Source of the DNA: Planktothricoides raciborskii GIHE-MW2
GTDB taxonomy: Bacteria > Cyanobacteriota > Cyanobacteriia > Cyanobacteriales > Laspinemataceae
NCBI RefSeq assembly: GCF_040564635.1
Contig: NZ_CP159837.1
Coordinates: 6,807,001-6,871,000, forward strand
Direction: 5' to 3'
Length of the DNA stretch: 64,000 bases
In this document: piece by piece, positions 44,614 through 53,077 of the stretch
Numbering within the stretch: the first letter of the stretch is position 1
Layout: each line of letters starts with the position of its first letter
The notes under the pieces: model-generated
What the model was told of the DNA's origin: nothing
Database searches by the model: none
Seen by the model: the letters and a program-made list of their open reading frames with translations, nothing else
Program-made: the position numbers and the translations under genes

Positions 44614-46779
44614 TTAACCATTAACAAATGTTTTCCCAAAATCAAAAGGAGCAGGCTTTGAGATTTCATAGCCTTGAGCATAATCTACACCGATCGCCCC
44701 GATTTTATCTAAAATTGCGGCATTTTCCACAAACTCAGCGATGGTTTGCAAATTCATCACCTGCCCAATGCGATTAAAACTTTCCACAATTGCCAGATCG
44801 ATCTCACTATTGACAAGATTCTTGACAAAACTGCCATCAATTTTTAAATAATCCACCGGGAAATGTTTAATATAATCAAACGAGTTCATGCCGTGACCAA
44901 AATCATCTAAGGCAAAACAACAGCCCAGTTGTTTGAGTTCATTAATTAATTTAATGGCTTGGTCATGGTTAGCGATCGCAGTAGTTTCGGTAATTTCCAA
45001 ACAAATCGTCTGCGGTGGGACTTCCGCTTGCTGTAATTGCTCCTTGAAAAAATCAAGAAATTGCGGCTGATTAATACTAGATCCAGAAATATTCAGCGCA
45101 TATAAATTATGCGTCTCATCAACCCGGTCAAAATTTTGCTGGTAGTAATGGCGATATTGACTGAAGAAAGTCTGAATGACCCAACGATCTATGGTTGGCA
45201 TCAATCCATAGCGTTCTCCAGCGGGCAGAAACACTGCCGGGGAGAATAGTTGGCCATTTTCACTTAAGAAACGCAATAAAATTTCATAGTAAATCGGCTT
45301 ATTTTGACCTTGAATGGGAGTAACTTTTTGATAATAGAGACAAAAGCGATTTTCCTGTAATGCCTGATTAATTTGGACAACCCATTGTCTTTCTTTCCGT
45401 TGTCTGACTAACTCATAATCATTATCTTGATAGACTTGAATACAGTTACGCCCTCGGTTTTTTGCCGCATAACAACAGGCATCGGCAATACTCAAAACCG
45501 TATTTTTATCTTTGGTATGCTGGTCGATCGCCACTACGCCGATACTCACCCCAATCTTAAAGGTTTTATTCTGCCAATAAAAGCGAAATTTTTCAACTTT
45601 TTGGCGATAAGATTCGGCGACTTCAATTCCTTTTTCCAGGGAACATTGATGAAGTAAAAAAGCAAATTCATCTCCGCCTAAACGAGCTAAAGTATCCGTA
45701 GACCGGATGCGCTGCTGCAATAATTGAGTCACTTGACGTAATAACTCATCTCCCGCTGCATGACCACAAGTATCATTCACCACCTTAAACTGATCTAAGT
45801 CTAAATAGCATAAAATATGGTTGTGTTGCTCATTTTTGGCAGAGGCGATCGCCTCCTCGAGTTCTTGTTCAAATTTCCGGCGATTCATTAATCCGGTTAA
45901 GGCATCGTGGCTGGCTTGCCAAGACAATTGACGGGTAAAATTATAGGATTCGGTGATATCCCGAAACACAATCACTGCCCCAATGACATTACCTTGACGA
46001 TCTTGAATCGGCGCCGCTGAGTCATCAATCGGAAATTCTCGCCCATCCCGCGCTATTAACATCGTATTTTTAGCGAGATTAACTATTTTAACTTGCTCTA
46101 ACGCCTCAAAAATCGGATTTTCCACGATTTTTTTCGTGAATTCGTTAACAATATTAAAAACTTCAAATAAATGTAACCCTTGAGCCTCTTTTTCATTCCA
46201 GCCGGTTAAATATTCGGCCATCGGATTGAGATAGGTGACAAAACCATGAGCATCGGTGGTAATCACCGCATCCCCAATGGATTTTAAGGTGACTTGAGCT
46301 AATTCTTTTTCAAAGAATAATGCTTCTTGGGTGCGCTGATGGTCGGCGATTTCTTGCCTTAAAAGCAAATTTTTTTCCTGGAGAATTTTTTGCAGGCGCT
46401 GAATGGATAAATGAGTTTCTACGCGGGCTAATACTTCTTCGATTTGAAAGGGTTTGGTGATATAATCCGCCCCACCCACGGCAAATCCCAGGATTTTATC
46501 GAAAGTATTCGCCAGCGCACTCAAGAAAATGATCGGAATTTGGGCAGTTTGCTCATCGGCTTTTAATTGACGACAAACTTCATAGCCATCATAATCAGGT
46601 AGCTTAATATCCAGTAAAATTAAATCTGTCTCCGCCGCTTTCGCCCCTCTTAAAGCCATTGCCCCGGTTGTACAGGAACGAACTTTATAGCCTTGTCCTT
46701 GTAATGTGTCTCTCAGAAGTCGAAGATTATCGGGTAAATCGTCAACGATCAAAATGCTACCTTTAGTACAGGAAGTCAT
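44614..46779 (-). CDS. REC-PAS-GGDEF-EAL cyclic-di-GMP signalling protein
   Basis: A 721-residue protein. REC (LILLDIKLPDYDG) and one PAS lead to GGDEF (LARLGGDEFAFLL) with an RxxD inhibitory site (RSTD) five residues before it, then EAL with YEILLR, EITETTA, LDDFGHG and YLKIDGSFV. All EAL metal and catalytic residues I can check are present (Glu in EILLR, Asp-Asp in LDDFG, Lys in LKIDG), so both synthesis and breakdown of c-di-GMP are possible. It begins ATG 46779 after GGGAGATATCACC. In cyanobacteria c-di-GMP affects motility and pili; pilD lies 140 bases further on, though this could be coincidence. Confidence 0.92.
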   Translation of the reverse strand: MTSCTKGSILIVDDLPDNLRLLRDTLQGQGYKVRSCTTGAMALRGAKAAETDLILLDIKLPDYDGYEVCRQLKADEQTAQIPIIFLSALANTFDKILGFAVGGADYITKPFQIEEVLARVETHLSIQRLQKILQEKNLLLRQEIADHQRTQEALFFEKELAQVTLKSIGDAVITTDAHGFVTYLNPMAEYLTGWNEKEAQGLHLFEVFNIVNEFTKKIVENPIFEALEQVKIVNLAKNTMLIARDGREFPIDDSAAPIQDRQGNVIGAVIVFRDITESYNFTRQLSWQASHDALTGLMNRRKFEQELEEAIASAKNEQHNHILCYLDLDQFKVVNDTCGHAAGDELLRQVTQLLQQRIRSTDTLARLGGDEFAFLLHQCSLEKGIEVAESYRQKVEKFRFYWQNKTFKIGVSIGVVAIDQHTKDKNTVLSIADACCYAAKNRGRNCIQVYQDNDYELVRQRKERQWVVQINQALQENRFCLYYQKVTPIQGQNKPIYYEILLRFLSENGQLFSPAVFLPAGERYGLMPTIDRWVIQTFFSQYRHYYQQNFDRVDETHNLYALNISGSSINQPQFLDFFKEQLQQAEVPPQTICLEITETTAIANHDQAIKLINELKQLGCCFALDDFGHGMNSFDYIKHFPVDYLKIDGSFVKNLVNSEIDLAIVESFNRIGQVMNLQTIAEFVENAAILDKIGAIGVDYAQGYEISKPAPFDFGKTFVNG

Positions 46780-46915
46780 GGTGATATCTCCCTAGGGAAT
46801 ATGGGGAAATTAGCTTAACTTTAGCAGAAACCCGATGAAAAATTACCCTAGGGCAGTCCAAGGGCATTTGATTCAGGGGAAAACCCCTTTCCGTTGGTAT
46901 TTATTCCCGGTTGGA

Positions 46916-47740
46916 TTAGCTGGGAAAAAATAACCGTAAATAACTGGATAAAATCACATCACCCCAAATGGCGCTGATGGCTCCACCGATCGCCAAAAAT
47001 GGGCCAAAGGGCATGGGTTGTCGGCGATCCAACCAACCCAGAGCGATCGCCCCTCCGCCGAGAAATGCGCCCATGATACAAGCCAGAAAACCCGCCACGA
47101 GCATATATTTCCAGCCCAACCAAGCTCCCATCATAGCCATCAGTTTGGCATCTCCTGCGCCCATTGCCGCTTGTCCAAAGGCGATCGACCCCACCACGCC
47201 AATAATATCTAATAACCAAATTCCCAAGACCATGCCGATAATTCCTGGCATCAAATAATCGTGGAGTCCGGCGGCAAAATTCGGGGCTTGCAAAAAACAC
47301 CGGGCTACCTGAAACCCCAAACCCACAACTAAACCTGATTTCGTGAGGACATTGGGCAGGGTCATGGTATCCAAATCGATCAGAGATAGGGCGAGTAACC
47401 AGCTAAAAAATGCCCAATTTGCCACCATGTCCAAGGGAGTCGCCAAAGAAGTTAAGCAAATGAAGACAAATAATAAACCTGTGGCGGCTTCTACCAAGGG
47501 ATATCGGATAGAAATTGGACTGCGACAGTGGCCACAGCGTCCCCGCAATCGGATCCAACCCCAGACCGGAATATTTTCGGTCTTGCCCAGTTTATGCAAA
47601 CATTGGGGACAACGGGACGGAGGCCAAAGAATTGATAAGCCAGCAGGCACCCGATAGACGACGACGTTGAGAAAACTGCCAATGGACGAACCCAAGATAA
47701 ACACGATCGCGATCGCTGGCAAATAGTAGATCCATTCCAT
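46916..47740 (-). CDS. pilD: type IV prepilin peptidase / N-methyltransferase
   Basis: A 274-residue inner-membrane aspartic protease that cleaves and methylates type IV pilins. Two C-x2-C pairs (CPQC and CGHC, about residues 44-72) form the zinc-like region, and the two catalytic Asp lie in LIDLDTMTLP and GAGDAKLMAM. About eight membrane segments. N-terminus begins MEWIYYLPAIAIVFILGSSIGSF, with GSFLNVVVYRVP. Followed upstream by a small hypothetical gene on the same strand (41 bases). Confidence 0.92.
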   Translation of the reverse strand: MEWIYYLPAIAIVFILGSSIGSFLNVVVYRVPAGLSILWPPSRCPQCLHKLGKTENIPVWGWIRLRGRCGHCRSPISIRYPLVEAATGLLFVFICLTSLATPLDMVANWAFFSWLLALSLIDLDTMTLPNVLTKSGLVVGLGFQVARCFLQAPNFAAGLHDYLMPGIIGMVLGIWLLDIIGVVGSIAFGQAAMGAGDAKLMAMMGAWLGWKYMLVAGFLACIMGAFLGGGAIALGWLDRRQPMPFGPFLAIGGAISAIWGDVILSSYLRLFFPS

Positions 47741-47781
47741 GTGAGTTTAAATTTTTCCTGATAAGATGCCCGAATCTTCAA

Positions 47782-48048
47782 TTAATAAAGTCCCGATTCA
47801 ATTTGCTCAAACGGGACAAAAGATTCAGTAAATAATAAGATCGGTTTGCGTTGGAAAATTAGCTGTCCCCGATAACTCAACCGATCAATTGCCACCCCCA
47901 CAGGGCGATCCATCCGTTCTCGATGAACTTCTTTATAAGCACGATAAAACAGTCTTGCTGCTCTGAGCAAGGTTGGATCGAGTAATTGGGGTGACTGTGT
48001 AGAATAACTCGCCATTTGTTCTGGCCATTGCTGTGCCGCGTTTACCAC
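47782..48048 (-). CDS. small protein of unknown function upstream of pilD
   Basis: An 88-residue frame starting GTG 48048, or ATG 48015 (77 aa). The product LLDPTLLRAARLFYRAYKEVHRERMDRPVGVAIDRLSYRG looks like a real amphipathic helical protein and has balanced codon use. It ends 41 bases before pilD on the same strand and may be co-transcribed. No family recognised. Confidence 0.45.
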   Translation of the reverse strand: MVNAAQQWPEQMASYSTQSPQLLDPTLLRAARLFYRAYKEVHRERMDRPVGVAIDRLSYRGQLIFQRKPILLFTESFVPFEQIESGLY

Positions 48049-48324
48049 GGACCCACTCCAATGCTGAAAATTTTCTCGATTGTAGCTGATTTTGTTAATC
48101 AGCGATCGCGGTGATGGAATTGCCAGAAAATTACCCCCGTTGCCAAACGTGGCGATCGGGGCAGTATCGCTCTCAAGGATATCCCGTTATAATCTCTATG
48201 GAACGTCTGTTTAACCAAAGAGTATCAATGCTCTGGACTATCTACAGTCAGCGTGTTGATCTCTGACCTGTTGGGTCGCCACACTTTCTGCTCGATTTCC
48301 TGTTGTGAACTTTTACAAACGCTT

Positions 48325-49338
48325 ATGGAAACCTTAGATCAATTTCTCCCACAAGTTTGGTTTGTCATTTTAGCCTTGTTCCTTTTCCTTTATGTTATGC
48401 TGGATGGCTTTGACTTAGGGGTGGGAATTTTATCTCTGACCGCTTCTACGGAAAAACGGCGAGGTATTTTGATGACAAGCTTAAGCAATGTTTGGGATGC
48501 GAATGAAACCTGGTTAGTGCTGATGGGTGGTGCTCTTTTTGGCGCTTTTCCCTTGGCATATAGCACTATTCTCAATGCCCTATATATCCCGATTTTGATG
48601 ATGATTTTCGGGTTTATATTTCGGGCGGTGGCCTTTGAATTTCGCGAACATTCTCGCCGCAAAGTATTGTGGAATTTTGCTTTTGGTGCCGGTAGTTTCT
48701 TGGCCGCCCTTGGTCAAGGATTTGCCCTAGGGGGTGTTTTGCAAGGTATTGCCGTTGATGAAGCAGGACATTTTGTGGGCAATACTTGGGACTGGTTAAG
48801 TTTGTCTTCTTTGTTGGTGGCGTTGACTTTAATTCAAGGTTACGTTTTAATCGGTTCTACTTATCTGATTCTGAAAACTTCCGGAGAGTTGCAAACTACC
48901 CATTTCCGCACTGCCAAAATCGCCGCTTGGACAACATTATTGGGCGCGGGATTAATTACGATTACCACGCCGCTATTTTTTGCCCAAATCCGCGATCGCC
49001 TATTTAATCCCCCGCAAGTGTATATTTTTGCCCTGATTCCTTTCTTAGGCATTTTGTTAATCGGTTTATTGATTAATAGCCTGAACCAGCGACAAGAAAA
49101 AACCCCGTTTATATGGACAATCGGCATTTTCCTACTCACGTTTTTTGGATTAGCTTTGATTGTGTTTCCCTACATCATCCCCATCCAAATTACTATATAT
49201 GATGCCGCCGCTGCCACCAGTTCCCTGGTGTTTATGATTGTCTTCATTGGTTTTTTAATCCCGATTATGTTGTTTTACAATATTTATCAATATATTGTGT
49301 TCCGGGGAAAAGTCATTACCGACAATTATGGCGATTAA
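48325..49338 (+). CDS. cydB: cytochrome bd-type quinol oxidase subunit II
   Basis: A 337-residue membrane protein with about eight or nine segments. Signatures: YVMLDGFDLGVGIL near residues 24-37, NVWDANETWLVLMGGALFGAFP, LNALYIPI and IPIQITIYDAAAA. CydB together with CydA forms the bd oxidase of the thylakoid or plasma membrane, which takes electrons from plastoquinol. I chose ATG 48325 (METLDQFL); the frame starts 24 codons earlier without homology. No cydA lies in the 276-base upstream gap or downstream. Length matches other CydB. Confidence 0.9.
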   Translation: METLDQFLPQVWFVILALFLFLYVMLDGFDLGVGILSLTASTEKRRGILMTSLSNVWDANETWLVLMGGALFGAFPLAYSTILNALYIPILMMIFGFIFRAVAFEFREHSRRKVLWNFAFGAGSFLAALGQGFALGGVLQGIAVDEAGHFVGNTWDWLSLSSLLVALTLIQGYVLIGSTYLILKTSGELQTTHFRTAKIAAWTTLLGAGLITITTPLFFAQIRDRLFNPPQVYIFALIPFLGILLIGLLINSLNQRQEKTPFIWTIGIFLLTFFGLALIVFPYIIPIQITIYDAAAATSSLVFMIVFIGFLIPIMLFYNIYQYIVFRGKVITDNYGD

Positions 49339-49595
49339 GAGGATTAATTCGCGGTTGGCTAGGTTAGGGGGCGATCGCACCTGTTTTCTTTTGCCAAATT
49401 AATCTAATTGATAATTGACAATTGATAATTGACAATTGATAATTGATATTTTTTAGCGATCGATCAATTATGAATTATCAATTGTTAATTAATTGTTAAT
49501 TATTTTACCCGTTCCCCGTTCCCCGTTCCCAGTTCCCCAACCACCAACCACCAACCATAGAATCCCTACCCACCAACCATCAACCATAAATTATT
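49339..49595. repeat. AATTGATAATTGACAATTG repeats between cydB and the MDR gene
   Basis: Four to five copies of an AATTGATAATTGAC unit (49405-49450), partly self-complementary, then CCCGTTCC tandem units (49510-49530) and CCAACCACCAACC-type repeats. No gene seen. Confidence 0.7.
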
Positions 49596-50534
49596 ATGAA
49601 AGCAGCCATCATCAATCAATACGGTTCCTCGGAAGTATTACAAATCGCCGAAGTTGCCAAACCTACTCCCAAAAATAATCAAATTTTGCTCAAAGTTCAC
49701 GCAGCCAGCATTAATCCAATTGATTGGAAAACCAGAAAAGGAATGCTGAAATTTTTAATTAACCAAAAATTTCCCTTAATTTTAGGATTTGATGTGTGTG
49801 GGGAAGTGATAGAAATCGGCAGCAAAGTCACCAAATTTAAACCCGGAGATTTAGTTTACGGAATGGTCGATTTTCCCGGTGGGGCTTATGCGGAATATGC
49901 AGTAGTTTCAGAAACCGCTGCGGCATTTAAACCGAACAATATGACCGCCGAAGAAACTGCCGCTTTACCTGTTGCTGCCCTAACCGCTTTACAATCTTTA
50001 CGAGACTTAGGGGGAATTCAGCCCGGACAAAAAGTGCTGATTAATGGCGGTTCTGGAGGGGTAGGTACTTATGCCATCCAAATTGCCAAAGCCTATCAAG
50101 CCCATGTCACCGCTGTATGCAGTACCAAAAACTTAGAATTAGTCAAAAGTTTAGGCGCAGATCGCGCGATCGACTATACGCAACAAGATTTTACAATTTC
50201 TTCAGAAACTTATGATATTATTTTTGATACAATTGCTCATAAATCTTTAGGAAAATGTAATAAAATTTTACACAAAAACGGAGTTTATATTACCACTTTG
50301 CCCATATTACCTTGCTTATTAGAAAGTTTCCTAACTCTGTTATTGCCCGGAAAAAAATGTAAAATTATTTTGGCTAAACCTAGTGGTGAAGATATGGCTA
50401 CCTTGAAAGACCTGGTTTCTGCGGGTAAACTACGCAGTATTATCGATCGCACCTACCCCCTTTGGCAAATTGCCCAAGCCCATCAACACAGCGAAGCCGG
50501 CCATGTAGTGGGTAAGATAGTGATAACCGTCTAG
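49596..50534 (+). CDS. zinc-independent MDR oxidoreductase (quinone reductase-like)
   Basis: A 312-residue NAD(P)H-dependent medium-chain dehydrogenase/reductase. The N-terminal GroES fold has AASINPIDWKTRKGML and ILGFDVCGEVIEIGSKV. The Rossmann fold has VLINGGSGGVGTYAIQIAK near residues 148-166, then VTAVCSTKNLELVKSLGADRAIDY. No catalytic zinc Cys/His set. This group reduces quinones or 2-alkenals. Substrate unknown. 85 bases before hypD on the same strand; probably not related in function. Confidence 0.85.
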   Translation: MKAAIINQYGSSEVLQIAEVAKPTPKNNQILLKVHAASINPIDWKTRKGMLKFLINQKFPLILGFDVCGEVIEIGSKVTKFKPGDLVYGMVDFPGGAYAEYAVVSETAAAFKPNNMTAEETAALPVAALTALQSLRDLGGIQPGQKVLINGGSGGVGTYAIQIAKAYQAHVTAVCSTKNLELVKSLGADRAIDYTQQDFTISSETYDIIFDTIAHKSLGKCNKILHKNGVYITTLPILPCLLESFLTLLLPGKKCKIILAKPSGEDMATLKDLVSAGKLRSIIDRTYPLWQIAQAHQHSEAGHVVGKIVITV

Positions 50535-50619
50535 AGAGTAGTTTGCCACCAGGGGCTGGGAGTCCGCGATCGGCGGTCAGCTAAATTTGGCAATAACTAA
50601 ACATAAAGGATCAAAGATT

Positions 50620-51735
50620 ATGAAATTTGTGGATGAGTACCGAGATGCGAAGGCTGCACAAGACTATGCTCTGGCGATCGCCAAAATTGTCACCAAACCT
50701 TGGACAATTATGGAAATCTGCGGCGGACAAACCCACTCGATCGTCAAATATGGCATTGATGAACTTTTACCCAAAGAAATTACCCTCATTCACGGGCCTG
50801 GTTGTCCGGTTTGTGTCACTTCTATTGAGTTAATCGATCAGGCGATCGCCCTAGCACAACGTCCAGAAGTTATCCTCTGTTCTTTTGGGGATATGTTACG
50901 AGTTCCTGGCACAGAAAAAGACTTGTTAAGTGTAAAAGCAACCGGGGCAGATGTGCGGATCGTGTATTCTCCCGTAGATGCTTTAAAAGTTGCGCGGGAT
51001 AATCCTGACAAAGAAGTGGTATTTTTTGCTGTCGGATTTGAAACCACTGCCCCAGCCACATCAATGGCCATATTTCGGGCAGAACAACAAGAACTAAAGA
51101 ATTTCTCCATGTTAGTTTCTCATGTGTTAGTGCCCCCGGCAATGGAAGCGATCTTAGCCTCACCCAACTGTCAAGTTCAAGGCTTTTTAGCGGCGGGTCA
51201 TGTTTGCACCGTCATGGGTTACACCGAATATTATCCCATTGCCGAAAAATATCAATGTCCCATCATCGTCACCGGATTTGAACCTGTGGATATTCTCCAA
51301 GGAATTTATCTTTGCGTGCAGCAGTTAGAAGCAGGGAAAGCCGAAGTAGAAAATCAGTATAAACGTTCCGTAGAAGAACAAGGAAATATTCCGGCTCAAC
51401 AGTTAATTCGAGAAGTGTTTGAAGTGACTTCACGAGACTGGCGCGGCATTGGGGAAATTCCCCGCAGCGGCTTAAAACTCCGGGATAAATATGGCCAATT
51501 TGATGCCCAAAAACGCTTTAATTTGCAGAGTATCCCGTCAGCTTTCGCCGAACCATCACCATGTATTAGTGGGGAAATTATGCAAGGAGTTAAAAAGCCT
51601 CATCAGTGTCCGGCTTTTAGCGGCGAATGTACTCCAGAGCATCCTTTAGGTGCGCCGATGGTTTCTTCCGAAGGGGCTTGTGCTGCTTATTATCGCTATC
51701 GCCAACAGTCCAATCAAACCTCACAAAAAAGTTAA
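50620..51735 (+). CDS. hypD: hydrogenase maturation protein HypD
   Basis: A 371-residue Fe-S protein that, with HypC, carries the Fe(CN)2CO unit during [NiFe]-hydrogenase maturation. Signatures are [57 protein letters not shown] and ending with [34 protein letters not shown] 50620 is preceded by AAAGGA at nine bases; an earlier frame start at 50587 adds no homology. No other hyp or hox/hup gene is in this window. Confidence 0.93.
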   Translation: MKFVDEYRDAKAAQDYALAIAKIVTKPWTIMEICGGQTHSIVKYGIDELLPKEITLIHGPGCPVCVTSIELIDQAIALAQRPEVILCSFGDMLRVPGTEKDLLSVKATGADVRIVYSPVDALKVARDNPDKEVVFFAVGFETTAPATSMAIFRAEQQELKNFSMLVSHVLVPPAMEAILASPNCQVQGFLAAGHVCTVMGYTEYYPIAEKYQCPIIVTGFEPVDILQGIYLCVQQLEAGKAEVENQYKRSVEEQGNIPAQQLIREVFEVTSRDWRGIGEIPRSGLKLRDKYGQFDAQKRFNLQSIPSAFAEPSPCISGEIMQGVKKPHQCPAFSGECTPEHPLGAPMVSSEGACAAYYRYRQQSNQTSQKS

Positions 51736-51799
51736 AGGAGTGGCTTGATTGTGTCTCATCAGAATGCTAAATCATCAGTTTATTAGCCGGGCAGAGAAA

Positions 51800-51861
51800 A
51801 GAAACCGGGTTTTTTCCGAACCACCCACATTTTTGGAAAAAACAGCAAAAACCCGGTTTCT
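51800..51861. repeat. AGAAACCGGGTTTTT inverted repeat after hypD
   Basis: Arms AGAAACCGGGTTTTT (51800-51814) and AAAAACCCGGTTTCT (51847-51861), perfect 15-bp pairing with a 32-base loop. It is the same repeat as at 1768-1800. It may also end the hypD transcript. Confidence 0.8.
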
Positions 51862-51882
51862 CTAATCCCGATAATAAATTTT

Positions 51883-52038
51883 GCCGTTAAGTTTGCCGTT
51901 AAGTTTGCCGTTAAGTTTGCCGTTAAGTTTGCCGTTAAGTTTGCCGTTAAGTTTGCCGTTAAGTTTGCCGTTAATTTTGTTGATAATTTTGCCGTTAATT
52001 TTGCCGTTAATTTTGCCGTTAATTTTGTTGATAAAAAT
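51883..52038. repeat. 13 x 12-bp tandem array, GCCGTTAAGTTT/GCCGTTAATTTT
   Basis: Thirteen in-register 12-bp units fill 156 bases: seven GCCGTTAAGTTT, then GCCGTTAATTTT and GTTGATAATTTT variants, ending GTTGATAAAAAT. The last two units overlap the stop and final codons (YQQN) of the SH3-like gene, so the array seems to have grown out of the gene's 3' end. It also makes spurious KLNGKLNG reading frames. Confidence 0.9.
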
Positions 52039-52390
52039 CCCAGCTAGGCAGAATGAAAGCTGAGTGAGAACGCACAAAACAAGATTGATTATTATCGACG
52101 ATTACTTCTACCCAAGGATCTCGATCCTTATCTAATTTGACTTCGCGGGATGATACCGGAGCAATCTGTGTTAAAAAACGAAATCTTCTGAGAATGTTAT
52201 AATTAGTCCCCGGCCCTTGACGACAATTTAAACCGTTGGGATCTCGGTCAACCACCCGCCAAGATTGCCAGTTTACATTTCTAAAGTTTCCCCGATTATC
52301 CGGTTGTGGCTGTGCATGAACCCCAAAGGAAGTGGTGGTGATGGCTGAGGAGATCGCGATCGCGAAAATATTTCTCAACATCTTAGACAT
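52019..52390 (-). CDS. secreted SH3-like (SH3b) protein
   Basis: A 123-residue protein with a signal peptide (MSKMLRNIFAIAISSAITTT..., cut near VHA-QP at about residue 26) and one bacterial SH3 domain with DPNGLNCRQGPGTNYNILRRF and PWVEVI. SH3b domains bind peptidoglycan or other extracellular targets. Periplasmic. Its last codons lie in the tandem array. Start ATG 52390 has GGAG at about seven bases upstream (ATTTAGGAGATGTCTAAG), the second ATG reading. Confidence 0.8.
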   Translation of the reverse strand: MSKMLRNIFAIAISSAITTTSFGVHAQPQPDNRGNFRNVNWQSWRVVDRDPNGLNCRQGPGTNYNILRRFRFLTQIAPVSSREVKLDKDRDPWVEVIVDNNQSCFVRSHSAFILPSWDFYQQN

Positions 52391-52808
52391 CTCCTAAATT
52401 AATTTGCTACGGCTGAATAGCACTTTCATTCATTCACAGCCGCCATCAATCAGGAAGGTGAGAGAGAAAATAAGAGAGAAAATCTTTGCCTTACAGCAGT
52501 TTTCAGATTGGTCAACCACAAATATCCGTAGGGGCGAAGGAAGGATTCCGGCAGTCTAAGGGCACGATCTTTCCGGCAGTTAATTTATTGCTTAAAATAT
52601 TAATTTAACTGCCGGAAAGATCGTGCCCCTACTGCTTAAAATTTTGATATTTGATGGTTGACGGTGGACTGTTCACAGACAACGGGCAAACGAGGACTAG
52701 GAACTAATGAGCGATCGCCAAAAAGAAAGCAGAAATAACTAGGGACTAAGGACTAAGGACTAGGAACAAATAACCAAGGACAAAAGCCATAAGTGGTTGG
52801 TTAAAAAA
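52391..52808. other. repeat-rich gap with a 24-bp-arm hairpin
   Basis: Holds the promoter region of the SH3 gene, the palindromic element at 52527-52633, and GGACTAAGGACTAA heptamers (about 52693-52775). No gene. Confidence 0.65.
52527..52633. repeat. palindromic element with perfect 24-bp arms
   Basis: Core arms at 52560-52583 (GGGCACGATCTTTCCGGCAG...) and 52605-52628 are exact complements with a 21-base AT loop. Outer GTAGGGGC and GCCCCTAC ends resemble those of the GGGGCGAAGCATT elements, so they may form one superfamily of intergenic hairpins. Confidence 0.85.
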
Positions 52809-53048
52809 TTAAAATTCTGCCTCATCTTCTAAGGTTTCAATTAATAAATTCATTTGCTTTTTTTTCTCGGACAAAAAAACCTCGCATTCCTGTAACGCTG
52901 CTACAGCCCAGGCAAATTTATCAAAGACTTCCGCCAGGTCTAACTGGCCTGATTCAATTTCATCAATAATCGTTTCTAGGTTAGCTACGGTAGCTTCATA
53001 ATTCCAATTTTTAGCTTTAGCGGACTTGGTAGTAGTAGATTTTTTCAT
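52809..53048 (-). CDS. xseB: exodeoxyribonuclease VII small subunit
   Basis: A 79-residue helical protein with the family core NYEATVANLETIIDEIESGQLDLAEVFDKFAWA and a Lys/Glu C-terminus. It binds XseA to form exonuclease VII, which degrades single-stranded DNA from both ends. It begins 29 bases after xseA on the same strand, in the usual order. Confidence 0.9.
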   Translation of the reverse strand: MKKSTTTKSAKAKNWNYEATVANLETIIDEIESGQLDLAEVFDKFAWAVAALQECEVFLSEKKKQMNLLIETLEDEAEF

Positions 53049-53077
53049 AGGGCGTTACTATTAGCTGTACTATTCAT

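Noticed and set aside
51883-52038. CRISPR array
   Set aside because: Units are 12 bp, directly abutting with no spacers, and no cas gene is nearby.
51862-52077. ORF coding for KLNGKLNGKLNG repeats
   Set aside because: It is only the 12-bp tandem array read in another frame, overlapping the SH3-like gene; no start context or family.
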